Notes: generated from the sequence alone by a model not told the origin. A stretch of 64,000 nucleotides of DNA from Ianthella basta (GCA_964019415.1 OZ025885.1:5103444-5167443), one strand, 5' to 3'; numbered from the stretch's first letter, positions 17,960 through 33,545 are shown. Program-made: numbers and translations.

Positions 17960-18876
17960 AGGTATACAGAGCAGTATGGAGTAGGTACCAAACCTTTGCA
18001 GGGCAGTTCACTATTGATCCAGTCCCCATCACGTTGGAAAAAGTGACTTTGCTTATAGCACATCTGGGGTCACAGGGACTGACAGCATCAACTATCGAGG
18101 CCTATCTGGCAGGCCTCAGACACTTTCGAATCCAGGCGAATCCTACATGCATGGCCCCATCTTTCCACACCCCCTACATCAACCTTATCATCAAGGGTAT
18201 TAAAAGAATCAATGCGGCAAAGAAGCCTGCTCGAGTGCGGCTACCAATCACCATCACCATGATGAGAAAAATCAAGCAATCACTTGCTGTCAAGCCACAC
18301 CAAGCGGAGAACCAGATGGTGTGGGCAGCTTGCTGCACAGGCTTTTTTAGCTTCCTTAGGTGCGCAGAGTTTCTCACTCCCGACAACACAGAGTTCGATC
18401 CGCAGGTTCACCTGGGTATCAAGGATCTGCAATACGTACACTCAGATACGCAGCCTTACCTAACCCTGCAGATCAAAGCATCTAAAACCGATCAGTTCCG
18501 GGTGGGCACTGCAGTCACTCTGGGGGCCACCAAGCTGGAAGTCTGCCCAGTGGCGGCGGTTCTCGACTACCTAAGCGTGCGCGGCAATGCTCCAGGCCCC
18601 TTGTTTCGCAATGGCGATAGGTCTCCCCTGCACCGTAGGCAGTTTGTGCTTAGGGTCCAAGGCGCTCTTACGCAGGCTGGAGTTAGCGGGGAGCTGTTCA
18701 ATGGTCACAGCTTCAGAATAGGGGCAGCCACGTCAGCCAGTCAGGCGGGCGTCTCAGAAACCACTATAAAAATTCTGGGCCGGTGGCAGAGCATGGCGTA
18801 CCAGGGGTACATTCGCCCAGCGACCCCAGCGTTGGCAGCAATTTCTACAAAGATGGTCACGGCACCGGACTCATAA
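17857..18876 (+). CDS. DIRS-type tyrosine recombinase
   Basis: The open frame reads up to 339 residues. The N-terminal SAM-like core-binding region is ESTMKVYRAVWSRYQTFAG. Catalytic residues are visible as R in FFSFLRCAEF (near 18358), H-x-x-R in GHSFRIGAAT (near 18706), and W and Y in LGRWQSMAYQGYIRP (near 18780-18810). No stops interrupt it. The enzyme would integrate the circular DNA intermediate of a DIRS/Ngaro-type element. Start codon uncertain because of the overlap with the RNase H frame. Confidence 0.8.
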   Translation: MGKVDLPANPGLDLCTLESNVQRFLEAGIAESTMKVYRAVWSRYQTFAGQFTIDPVPITLEKVTLLIAHLGSQGLTASTIEAYLAGLRHFRIQANPTCMAPSFHTPYINLIIKGIKRINAAKKPARVRLPITITMMRKIKQSLAVKPHQAENQMVWAACCTGFFSFLRCAEFLTPDNTEFDPQVHLGIKDLQYVHSDTQPYLTLQIKASKTDQFRVGTAVTLGATKLEVCPVAAVLDYLSVRGNAPGPLFRNGDRSPLHRRQFVLRVQGALTQAGVSGELFNGHSFRIGAATSASQAGVSETTIKILGRWQSMAYQGYIRPATPALAAISTKMVTAPDS

Positions 18877-18993
18877 CTGCTTATATCATACCCTTAGTGT
18901 TTGCTTTGCTTGTTTGCTTTCTCATGCATCTGGGGCAGCGCAGCATCTGTTACCCTTCTTTGCACGCATGTAATTATTTATATTTTCCCCTTA

Positions 18994-19215
18994 GGCAAAG
19001 CAACCACTAAGGGTATGATATAAGCAGTTATGAGTCCGGTGCCGTGACCATCTTTGTAGAAATTGCTGCCAACGCTGGGGTCGCTGGGCGAATGTACCCT
19101 GGTACGCCATGCTCTGCCACCGGCCCAGAATCGGTGGTATGTTATAGTGGTTTCTGAGACGGCCGCCTGACTGGCTGACGTGGCTGCCCCTATTCTGAAG
19201 CATGGGGCAGCACAG
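18994..19215 (-). pseudogene. Inverted partial copy of the recombinase 3' end
   Basis: The reverse complement of about 18700-18913 with small indels (one G lost in the GTACCAGGG run, about 8 bp gained after CCACTATAA). It forms a tail-to-tail hairpin with about 80 bp of loop. Confidence 0.75.
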
Positions 19216-19427
19216 CTCCCTTAAGTCCAAGCCAGGGTTCCAGACAGGAGTCGGTCCCCTGGTAGCTACGTATTAGAGGTATAGACGGGGCGAAGTAGTG
19301 GGACACCTAGGGTAGGCCGGGGGTAGGAACCGCCTATCTGGGGCTTATTAGGGGACGAGGGGCAGGCATAGGCAGGATAATAGGAACTATTATCACTAAG
19401 GAAAACAAACAGGAGATGGCAGACATT
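19216..19427. other. Unassigned spacer between DIRS fragment and satellite
   Basis: About 210 bp, G-rich, no gene seen. It probably belongs to the end of the DIRS-type element. Confidence 0.4.
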
Positions 19428-22400
19428 AAGCAAGATGTAGCATGATGAGGCAAGATGAGAAAAGATTAAGCAAGATTAAGCAAGATGAAGCAAGAAGAAG
19501 CAAGATGAGGCAAGATGAGAGTAGATTAAGCAAGATTAAGCAAGATGAGGCAAGATGAGACAAGATTAAGCAAGATAAAGCAAGATGAGACAAGATGGAA
19601 CAAGATGGAGCAAGATGACACAAGATTAAGTAAGATGTAGCAAGATGAGGCAAGATGAGAAAAGATTAAGCAAGATTAAGCAAGATGAAGCAAGAAGAAG
19701 CAAGATGAGGCAAGATGAGAGTAGATTAAGCAAGATTTAGCAAGATGAGGCAAGATGAGACAAGATTAAGCAAGATGAGGTAAGACGAGGCAAGACGAGA
19801 CAAGATTAAGTAAAATGAAGCAAGATGAGGCAAGATGAGACAAGATGAGACAAGATCAAGCAAGATGAAGCAAGATGAGACAAGATTAAGCAAGATGAAG
19901 CAAGATGAGGCAAGATGAAGTTAGATGAGGCAAGATGAGACAAGATTAAGCAAGATGAAGCAAGATGAGGCAAGTTGAGACAAGATTAAGCAAGATTAAG
20001 CAAGATGAGGCAAGATGAGACAAGATAAAGCAAGATGAAGCAAGATGAGGCAAGATGAGGCAAGATGCGACAAGATTAAGCAAGATCAAGCAATATGAGG
20101 CAAGATGAGACAAGATTAAGCCAGATGAGGCAAGACGAGACAAGTTTAAGTAAAATGAAGCAAGATGAGGCAAGATTCAGCAAGATTAAGCAAGATGAGG
20201 CGAGATGAGACCAGATTCAGCAAGATTAAGCAAGATGAGGCGAGATGAGACCAGATTAAGCAAGATTAAGCAAGTTGAAGCAAGATGAGACAAGAATAAG
20301 CAAGATGAAGCAATCTGAAGCAAGATTAAGCAAGATTAAGCAAGATGAAGCAAGAAGAGACAAGATGAAGCAAGATGAGACAAGATTAAGTAAGATGAAG
20401 CAATCTGAGGCAAGATGAGAAAAGATTAAGCAAGATGAAGCAAGATGAGGCAAGATGAGACAAGATTAAGCAAGATTAAGCAAGATGAGGCAAGATGAGG
20501 CAAGATGAGACAAGATTAAGCAAGATTAAGCAAGATGAGGCAAGATGAGACAAGATTGGACAAGATTAAGCAAGATGAAGCAAGATGAGGCAAGATGAGG
20601 CAACATGAGGCAAGATTAAGCAAGATGAAGCAAGATGAGGCAAGATGAGACAAGATTAAGCAAGATTAAGCAAGATTAAGCAAGATTAAGCAAGATGAGG
20701 CAAGATTAAGCAAGATGAGGCAAGATGAGACAAGATAAAGCAAGATGAGACAAGATTAAGCAAGATTAAGCAAGATGAGGCAAGATGAGACAAGATTGGA
20801 CAAGATTAAGCAAGATGAAGCAAGATGAGGCAAGATGAGGCAACATGAGGCAAGATTAAGCAAGATGAAGCAAGATGAGGCAAGATGAGACAAGATTAAG
20901 CAAGATTAAGCAAGATTAAGCAAGATGAGGCAAGATTAAGCAAGATGAGGCAAGATGAGACAAGATAAAGCAAGATGAGACAAGATTAAGCAAGATGAGG
21001 CAAGATGAGGCAAGATGAGACAAGATTAAGCAAGATGAAGCAAGATAAAGCAAGATTAAGACAGATGAGGCAAAATGAGACAAGATTAAGCAAGATGAAG
21101 CAAGATGAGGCAAGATGAGACATGATTAAGCAAGATGAGGAAAGATGAGGCAAGATGTAGCAAGATGAGGCAAGATGAGAAAGGATTAAGCAAGATTAAG
21201 CAAGATGAAGCAAGAAGAAGCAAGATGAGGCAAGATGAGAGTAGATTAAGCAAGATTAAGCAAGATGAGACAAGATTAAGCAAGATGAGGCAAGACGAGG
21301 CAAGACGAGACAAGATTAAGCAAGATGTAGCAAGATGAGGCAAGATGAGAAAAGATTAAGCAAGATGAAGCAAGAAGAAGCAAGATGAGGCAAGATGAGA
21401 GTAGATTAAGCAAGATTAAGCAAGATGAGGCAAGATGAGACAAGATAAAGCAAGATGAGGCAAGATGAGACAAGTTTAAGTAAAATGAAGCAAGATGAGG
21501 GAAGATCAAGCAAGTTGAAGCAAGATGAGACAAGATTAAGCAAGATGAAGCAAGATGAGGCAAGATTAAGGAAGATGAAGCAAGATGAGGCATGATGAGA
21601 AAAGATGAAGAAAGATGAGACAAGATTAAGCAAGATGACACAAGATGAAGTTAGATGAGGCAAGATAAGACAAGATAAAGCAAGATGAAGCAACATGAGG
21701 CAAGATGCGACAAGATTAAGCAAGATTAAGCAGCAAGATGAGACAAGATTAAGCAAGATGAGGCAAGACGAGACAAGATTAAGTAAAATGATGCAACATG
21801 AGGCAAGATGAGACAAGATCAAGCAAGATCAAGCAAGATGAAGCAAGATGAAGCTAGATGAGACAAGATAAAGCAAGATGAGACAAGATTAAGCAAGATG
21901 AAGGAATCTGAGCAAGATGAGACAAGATCACGCAAGATCAAGCAAGACGAGACAAGATTAAGCAAGATGAGACAAGATGAAGCAAGATGAGACAAGATGA
22001 AGCAAGATGAGACAAGATTAAGCAAGATGAAGGAATCTGAGCAAGATGAGACAAGATCAAGCAAGACGAGAGAAGATTAAGCAAGATGAGACAAGATGAA
22101 GCAAGATGAGACAAGATGAAGCAAGAGGAGACAAGATTAAGCAAGATGAAGGAATCTGAGCAAGATGAGACAAGATCAAGCAAGACGAGACAAGATTAAG
22201 CAAGATGAAGGAATCTGAGCAAGATGAGACAAGATTAAGCAAGATTAAGCAAGATGAAGCAAGATGAGACATGATGAAGCAAGATGAGACAAGATTAAGC
22301 AAGATGAGGCAAGATGAGACAAGATTAAGCAAGATGAAGCAAGATGAAGCAAGATGAAGTAAGATGAAGCTAGATGAGGCAAGATTAAGCAAGATGTAGC

Positions 22401-25400
22401 AAGATGTAGCAAGATGAGGCAAGATGAGGCAAGATGAGAAAAGATTAAGCAAGATGAAGCAAGATGAAGCAAGATGAGGCAAGATGAGAATAGATTAAGC
22501 AAGATTAAGCAAGATGAGGCAAGATGAGACAAGATTAAGCAAGATTAAGCAAGATGAGGCAAGATGAGGCAAGATGAGAAAAGATTAAGCAAGATTAAGC
22601 AAGATGAAGCAAGATGAAGCAAGATGAGAATAGATTAAGCAAGATTAAGCAAGATGAGGCAAGATGAGACAGGATTAAGAAAGATGAGGCAAGATGAGGC
22701 AAGATGAGACAAGATTAAGCAAGATGAAGCGAGATGAAGCAAGATGAGGCAAGATGAAGCAAGATGAGGCAAGATGAGGCAACATGAAGCAAGATTAAGC
22801 AAGATGAAGCAAGATGAGGCAAGATGAGACAAGATTAAGCAAGATGAAGCAAGATTAAGCAAGATGAGGCAAGATGAGATCAGATTAAGCAAGATGAGGC
22901 AAGATTAAATAGGATAAAGCAAGATTAAGCAAGATGAGGCAAGATGAGACAAGATGAAGCAAGATGAGGTATGATAAGACAAGATTAAGCAAGATGAAGA
23001 AAGATGAGGCAAGATTACGCAAGATTTAGCAAGATGAAGCAAGATGAGGTAAGATGAGACAAGATGAAGCAAGATAAGACAAGATTAAGCAAGATGAAGC
23101 AAGGTGAGGCAAGATGAGATAAGATTAAGATAGATGAAGCAATATGAAGCAAGATTAAGCCAGATGAGGCAAGATGAGATCAGATTAAGCAAGATGAGGC
23201 AAGATTAAATAGGATAAAGCAAGATGAGGCAAGATGAGACAAGATGAAGCAAGATGAGGTAGGATAAGACAAGATTAAGGAAGATGAAGAAAGATGAGGC
23301 AAGATTAAGCAAGATTTAGCAAGATGAAGCAAGACGAGACAAGATTAAGCAAGATGAGGCAAGACGAGGCAAGATGAGACAAGACTAAGCAAGATGAGGC
23401 AAGACGAGACAAGACGATGCAATATTAAGTAAAATGAAGCAAGGTGAGGCAAGATGAGACAAGATTAGACAAGATCAAGCAAGATAAAGCAAGATGAGAC
23501 AAGAATAAGTAAGATGAAGCAAGATAAGGCAAGATTAAGCAAGATTAAGGAAGATGAAGCAAGATGAGGCATGATGAGACAAGATGAAGCAAGATGAGAC
23601 AAGATTAAGCAAGATGAGAGAAGATGAAGTTAGATGAGGCAAGATTAGACAAGATAAAGCAAGATGAAGCAAGATGATGCAAGATGCGACAAGATTAAGC
23701 AAGATTACGCAAGATGAGGCAAGATGAGGTAAGACGAGACAAGATTAAGTAAACTGAAGCAAGATAAGGCAAGATGAGACATGATCAAGCAAGATGAAGC
23801 AAGACGAGACAAGATTAAGCGAGATGAAGCAATTTGAGGCAAGATTAAGCAAGATTAAGCAAGATGAAGCAAGATGAGGCAAGATGAGACAAGAAGAAGA
23901 AAGATGAGACAAGATTAAGTAAGATGATGCAATCTGAGGCAAGATGAGACAAGATTAAGCAAGATAAAGCAAGATGAGGCAAGATTAAGCAAGATTAATC
24001 AAGATGAGGCAAGATGAGACAAGATTAAGCAAGATTAAGCAAGATGAGGCAAGATGAGACAAGATTAAGCAAGATGAAGCAATATGAAACAAGATGAAGT
24101 AAGATGAAGCAAGATGAGGCAAGATTAAGCAAGATGTAGCAAGATGAAGCAAGATGAGAAAAGATTAAGCAAGATTAAGCAAGATGAAGCACGATGAAGC
24201 AAGATGAGGCAAGATGAGAATAGATTAAGCAAGATTAAGCAAGATGAGGCAAGATGAGGCAAAATGAGACAAAATTAAGCAAGATGAAGCAAGATGAGGC
24301 AAGATGAGGCAAGATTAAGCAAGATTAAGCAAGATGAAGCACGATGAGGCAAGGTGAGATAGGATGAAGCAAGATAAGACAAGATTAAGCAAGATGAAGC
24401 AAGATGAGGCAAGATGAGGCAAGATGAGACAAGAAGAAGAAAGATGAGACAAGATTAAGTAAGATGATGCAATCTGAGGCAAGATGAGACAAGATTAAGC
24501 AAGATAAAGCAAGATGAGGCAAGATTAAGCAAGATTAATCAAGATGAGGCAAGATGAGACAAGATTAAGCAAGATTAAGCAAGATGAGGCAAGATGAGAC
24601 AAGATTAAGCAAGATGAAGCAATATGAAGCAAGATGAAGTAAGATGAAGCAAGATGAGGCAAGATTAAGCAAGATGTAGCAAGATGAGGCAAGATGAGAA
24701 AAGATTAAGCAAGATTAAGCAAGATGAAGCACGATGAAGCAAGATGAGGCAAGATGAGAATAGATTAAGCAAGATTAAGCAAGATGAGGCAAGATGAGGC
24801 AAAATGAGACAAAATTAAGCAAGATGAAGCAAGATGAGGCAAGATGAGGCAAGATTAAGCAAGATTAAGCAAGATGAAGCACGATGAGGCAAGGTGAGAT
24901 AGGATGAAGCAAGATAAGACAAGATTAAGCAAGATGAAGCAAGATGAGGCAAGATGAGACAAGACTAAGCAAGATAAAGCAAGATGAGACAAGATTAAGC
25001 AAGATGAGGCAAGACGAGGCAAGACGAGACAATATTAAGTAAAATGAAGAAATATGAGGCAAGATTAAGAAAGATGAGGCAAGATGAGACAAGATGAAGC
25101 AAGATGAGGTAGGATAAGACAAGATTAAACAAGATGAAGAAAGATTAGGCAAGGTTAAGCAAGATTTAGCAAGATGAAGCAAGATGAGGCAAGATGAGAC
25201 AGGTTTAACCAAGATGAAGCAAGATGAGGCAAGATGAGACAAAATTAAGCAAGATGAAGTAAGTTGAGACAAGATTAAGCAAGATGAGGCAAGACGAGGC
25301 AAGACGAGACAATATTAAGTAAAATGAAGCAAGATGAGGCAAGATGAGACAAGATGAGACAAGATCAAGCAAGATGAAGCAAGATGAGACAAGATTAAGC

Positions 25401-28400
25401 AAGATGAAGCAATCTGAGGCAAGATGAGACAGGATTAAGCAAGATGAAGCAAGATGAGGCAAGATGAGACAGGATTAAGCAAGATGAAGCAAGATGAGGC
25501 AAGATGAGACAAGATTAAGCAAGATAAAGCAAGATGAGACAAGATTAAGCAAGATGAGGCAAGACGAGGCAAGACGAGACAATATTATGTAAAATGAAGC
25601 AAGATGAGGCAAGATGAGACAAGATGAGACAAGATCAAGCAAGATGAAGCAAGATGAGACAAGATTAAGCAAGATTAAGCAAGATTTAGCAAGATGAAGC
25701 AAGATGAGGCAAGATGAGACAGGATTAAGCAAGATGAAGCAAGATGAGGCAAGATGAGACAAGATTAAGCAAGATGAGGCAAGACGAGGCAAGACGAGAC
25801 AAGTTTAAGTAAAATGAAGCAAGATGAGGCAAGATGAGACAAGATGAGACACGATCAAGCAAGATGAAGCAAGATGAGGCAAGATTAAGCAAGATCAAGC
25901 TAGATGAGACTAGATTAAGCAAGATGAGACAAGATTAAGCAAGATGAAGCAATCTGAGGCAAGATGAGACAAGATTAAGCAAGATAAAGCAAGATGAGGC
26001 AAGATGAGACAAGATTAAGCAAGATGAGGCAAGATTAAATAGGATAAAGCAAGATTAAGCAAGATGAGGCAAGTTGAGACAAGATGAAGCAAGATGAGGT
26101 AGGATAAGACAAGATTAAGCAAGATGAAGAAAGATGAGGCAAGATTAAGCAAGATTTAGCAAGATGAAGCAAGATGAGGCAAGATGAGACAGGATTAAGC
26201 AAGATGAGGCAAGATGGGACAAGATTAAGCAAGATTAAGCAAGATTTAGCAAGATGAAGTAAGATGAGGCAAGATGAGACATGATCAAGCAAGATAAAGC
26301 AAGATGAGACAAGATTAAGCAAGATGAGGCAAGACGAGACAATATTAAGTAAAATGAAGCAAGATGAGGCTAGATGAGACAAGATGAGACAAGATGAAGC
26401 AAGATGAAGCAAGATGAGACAAGATTAAGCAAGATGAAGCAAGATGAGGCAAGATTAAGCAAGATCAAGCAAGATGAAGCAAGATGAGGCAAGATGAGAC
26501 AAGATTAAGCAAGATGAGACTAGATTAAGCAAGATGAAGCAATCTGAGGCAAGATGAGACAAGATTAAGCAAGCTAAAGCAAGCTGAGGCAAGATGAGAC
26601 AAGATTAAGCAAGATGAAACAAGATTAAGCAAGATGAGGCAAGATGAGACAAGATTAAGCAAGATAAGGCAAGATTAAGCAAGATTAAGCAAGATGAGGC
26701 AAGATGAGACAAGATGAAGTTAGATGAGGCAAGATGAGACAAGATAAAGCAAGATGAAGAAAGATGAGGCAAGATGCAACAAGATTAAGCAAGATGAGGC
26801 AAGACGAGGCAAGACGAGACAAGATTAAGTAAAATGAAGCAAGATGAGGCAAGATGAGACAAGATCAAGCAAGATGAAGCAAGTTGAGACAAGATTAAGC
26901 AAGGTGAGGCAAGATTAAGGAAGATGAAGCAAGATGAAGTAAGATGAGGCAAGATGAGACAAGATGAAGTTAGATGAGGCAAGACGAGACAAGATAAAGC
27001 AAGATGAAGAAAGATGAGGCAAGATGCAACAAGATTAAGCAAGATGAGGCAAGATGAGGCAAGACGAGGCAAGACAAGACAAGATTAAGTAAAATGAAGC
27101 ATGATGAGGCAAGATGAGACAAGATGAGACAAGATGAAGCAAGATGAAGCAAGATGAGACAAGATTAAGCAAGATGAAGCAAGATGAGGCAAGATGAGGC
27201 AAGATGAGACAAGATCAAGCAAGATGACGCAAGATGAGACAAGACTAAGGAAGATGAGACAAGATGAAGTTAGATGAGGCAAGATGAGACAAGATGAAGT
27301 TAGATGAGGCAAGATGAGACAAGATAAAGCAAGATGAAGCAAGATAAGGCAAGATGCGACAAGATTAAGCAAGATTAAGCAAGATGAGGCAAGACGAGGC
27401 AAGACGAGACAAGATTAAGTAAAATGAAGCAAGATGAGGCAAGATAAGACAAGATGAGACAAGATCAAGCAAGATGAAGCAAGATGAGGCAAGATTAAGC
27501 AAGATTAAGGAAGATGAAGCAAGATGAGGCAAGATGAGACAAGATGATGCAAGATGAAACAAGATTAAGCAAGATGAGACAAGATGAAATTAGATGAGGC
27601 AAGATGAGATGAGATAAAGCAAGATGAAGCAAGATGCGACAAGATTAAGCAAGATTAAGCAAGATGAGGCAAGATGAGACAAGATTAAGCAAGATGAGGC
27701 AAGACGAGGCAAGACGAGACAAGATTAAGTAAAATGAAGCAAGATGAGGCAAGATGAGACAAGATGAGACAAGATGAAGCAAGACGAGACAAGATTGAGC
27801 AAGATCAAGCAATTTGAGGCAAGATTGAGCAAGATTAAGCAGGATGAAGCAAGATGAGGCAAGATGAGACAAGATGAAGCAATCTGAGGCAAGATGAGAC
27901 AAGATTAAGCAAGATAAAGCAAGATGAGACAAGATGAAACAAGATTAAGCAAGATTAAGCAAGATGAGGCAAGATGAGGCAAGATGAGACAAGATGAAGC
28001 AAGATGAGACAAGATTAAGCAAGATGAAGCAATCTTAGGCAAGATGAGACAAGATTAAGCACGATAAAGCAAGATGAGACAAGATGAAACAAGATTAAGC
28101 AAGATGAGGCAAGATGAGACAATATTAAGTAAAATGAAGCAAGATGAGGCAAGATGAGAGAAGATGAGACAAGATCAAGCAAGATGAAGCAAGATTAAGC
28201 AAGATGTAGCAAGATGAGGCAAGATGAGAAAAGATTAAGCAAGATTAAGCAAGATGAAGCAAGAAGAAGCAAGATGAGGCAAGATGAGAGTAGATTAAGC
28301 AAGATTAAGCAAGATGAGGCAAGATGAGACAAGATTAAGCAAGATGAGGCAAGACAAGGCAAGACAAGACAAGATTAAGCAAGATGTAGCAAGATGAGGC

Positions 28401-29220
28401 AAGATGAGAAAAGATTAAGCAAGATTAAGCAAGATGAAGCAAGAAGAAGCAAGATGAGGCAAGATGAGAGTAGATTAAGCAAGATTAAGCAAGATGAGGC
28501 AAGATGAGACAAGATAAAGCAAGATAAAGCAAGATGAGACAAGATGAGACAAGATCAAGCAAGATGAAGTAAGATGAGACAAGATTAAGCAAGCTGAGGC
28601 AAAATGAGGCAAGATGAGACAAGATGAAGCAAGCTGAGGCAAGCTGAGGCAAGATGAGGCAAGATGAGGCAAGATGAAGCAAGATTAAGCAAGATGAAGC
28701 AAGATGAGGCAAGATGAGGCAAGATGAGACAAGATTAAGCAAGATGAAGCAAGATGAGGCAAGATGAGACAAGATTAAGCAAGATGAGGCAAGATGAGGC
28801 AAGATGAGACAAGATGAAGCGAGATGAGGCAAGATGAGGCTAGATGAAGCAAGATGAGGCAAGATGAAGCAAGATGAGGCAAGATGAGGCAAGATTAAGC
28901 AAGATGAGGCAAGACGAGGTTAGATGAGACACAAATAAGAAAGATGAAGCAAGAAGAGGCAAGATAAGATTAGATTATGCAAGATGAAGCAAGATGAGGC
29001 AAGATGAGACAAGATTAAGCAAGATGAGGCAAGATGAGGCAAGATTAAGCAAGATTAAGCAAGATGAGGCAAGATGAGGCAAGATGAGACAAGATTAAGC
29101 AAGATGAGGCAAGATGAGGCAAGATTAAGCAAGATTAAGCAAGATGAGGCAAGATAAGGCAAGATGAGGCAAGATGAGACAAGATGAAGCAAGATGAGGC
29201 AAGATGACACAAGATTAAGC
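19428..29220. repeat. 10-bp satellite, block 2
   Basis: About 9.8 kb of the same decamers. The register is constant to about 21730, where a 3-bp insertion occurs, then shifts at several 9-bp units. Higher-order repeats are visible: a 119-bp unit at 21840-22240, a 540-bp unit duplicated at 23881-24960, and a recurring marker GACGAGGCAAGACGAGACAA at roughly 270-550 bp spacing between 25000 and 27800. No coding gene is seen. Confidence 0.97.
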
Positions 29221-29319
29221 ATTTTACCACAGTCGGGCTTAGTACAGGGATAATTGTCAATTAATGCCTCTGACAGGTCCCAACCAGCATATGCACACAC
29301 ACACTGCCCACTATCTCAC

Positions 29320-29456
29320 CGCTGTGTCCTCCACCTCCTTCCCCAGGGCAGTGATCCCTGCCACCCCATGGTAGACAGTTGCTAGGTCTCTCTCCACAGC
29401 AGTCCCGCGGAAGAGTTGCTTCATTCGAGCCTGATCCCTTTTACTCCACTCAGTGT
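29320..29456 (-). pseudogene. RPN2: RPN2-like N-terminal exon, unit A/B boundary
   Basis: Minus-strand exon ending at GCG|GTGAGA, with a possible acceptor gggcag at 29457. It encodes DTEWSKRDQARMKQLFRG, then LATVYHGVAGITALGKEVED. This resembles the start of mature ribophorin II ('YLTKHDVERLKASLDRP ... FYSIVGLSSLGAQV'). The rest of the relic (9752-11313) lies on the same strand beyond the satellite, which therefore occupies what was an intron or a deleted middle. The true N-terminal exon and signal peptide are not identified. The next copy is 63121-63257. Confidence 0.5.
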
Positions 29457-30435
29457 CTGCCCAACGACAGCACTCAACACACAAAGTGCAATAACTCCCA
29501 CAAACAACACTGGAGGAAGAACAAACAACTAACTCACATAACAGCAGCAAACAATGATTACAAGTTCACAAAAACACAACAACCAACAGTTAACACTTAC
29601 AAATAGTAAACTTGAGTTGTTTTGACTAAGGCTCACTGATATAGCTACTGAGGAGACTGTCAGTGTTTCCACAACTCAAATACCATTCAACAGTGTTGGG
29701 ATAGAGGAAACGTTGTTTACAGGACCTGCTAGGGGACATGGTTTATATCATGGCTGTGGCTACACCAACTTGACATACTTGCTGTCCTCTGGTCACTGTT
29801 CCACAACACTCACGGCTTGTGTTCTAGCTACTGTTGTAGTTGTTGTTGTTGTTGTTGTAATCTTATTTACTCTAGGTGAGCCTAAGCACTACATGCTTAC
29901 TCCATGGTCCTCCTATGAATGTCCCCTATACATGCCACACCTCTGTGTACACCTGGTAGCTAAGGATAGGGGAAACAGTCCATCAGTGAACTAGTGAGGC
30001 TAGTGCTCTGGCAGGGAACGCATCATCTACCGGTTACACGTCAAAACACGTCACTACCCACACTGCCGCCCATACCAGTGCTAGTGGAGGATTCAATGTC
30101 AGGACTGGCGTAGTGAGAAACTGTTCCATCGCGAACAGGCTGAAGGCGGCGTCGTATTTGGACACACCATTCTGCTTGGAACCTCCATTTAGGCCTCAGT
30201 TGAGTGGCTGACCAATTCAAGGACGTATCCTCCATGCTTGTCCTACGCCTATTCTGTGATGAAGAAAGTCACTTGCCGGAGCCACTCTTGAACAGCAAAA
30301 CAGCGCACACGTGCACACACACACATCTACAGCTGCAGCTGATCCCATCACGTGATCCTTCGCGCTGCATCGTGTTGTGCAATTTCATATTTCAAAATGG
30401 CTGCAATGTCAAGACAATTGATGACTGATTATCAA
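29457..30435. other. Head-to-head spacer between RPN2 relic (-) and UBR5 relic (+)
   Basis: Largely non-coding. It includes a (TTG)n tract at about 29833-29860 and a conserved minus-strand block at 30041-30200 that could encode SKYDAAFSLFAMEQF but is not recognised. The same region recurs at 63258-64000, with a longer (TTG)n tract. Confidence 0.4.
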
Positions 30436-33230
<2,795 letters not shown>

Positions 33231-33443
33231 CTCAACACTATCACGCTATCAACTCTTATCCGCTATGAAAGTAGTATAGTGTGCATATACTTACATACGT
33301 ATGTACCATGTAGTACTGTCACCAGTCAGTCATGCTTGGATGACTGACTGGATGATTTGAAGACTCACGGAGTAGTTACTTCCTGTCACTAGTGGGCATC
33401 TCCTTCATACCTTGTGTTTGTGTCTGCGCATGTGTGTGTTAGG

Positions 33444-33545
<102 letters not shown>

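Larger units (their letters stand above)
17264..19215 (+). mobile_element. DIRS-type retroelement fragment (RNase H + tyrosine recombinase)
   Basis: A 3' fragment of a tyrosine-recombinase retrotransposon. It starts at the Tc1 right flank, inside the RT/RNase H frame, with no reverse transcriptase part left. It includes the overlapping recombinase frame and an inverted partial copy of the recombinase end (about 18994-19215). The overlap of RNase H and recombinase frames is typical of DIRS elements. Confidence 0.75.

Noticed and set aside
29713-29994. Open frame with a run of Val (and its copy at 63515)
   Set aside because: The run is a (TTG)n tract. No conserved domain is seen and the flanking sequence is a head-to-head spacer between two relics.
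30041-30235. Minus-strand frame in the spacer upstream of UBR5 relic 1
   Set aside because: Conserved at the window end, but no recognisable domain and two frames look equally plausible; kept only as an unassigned block.
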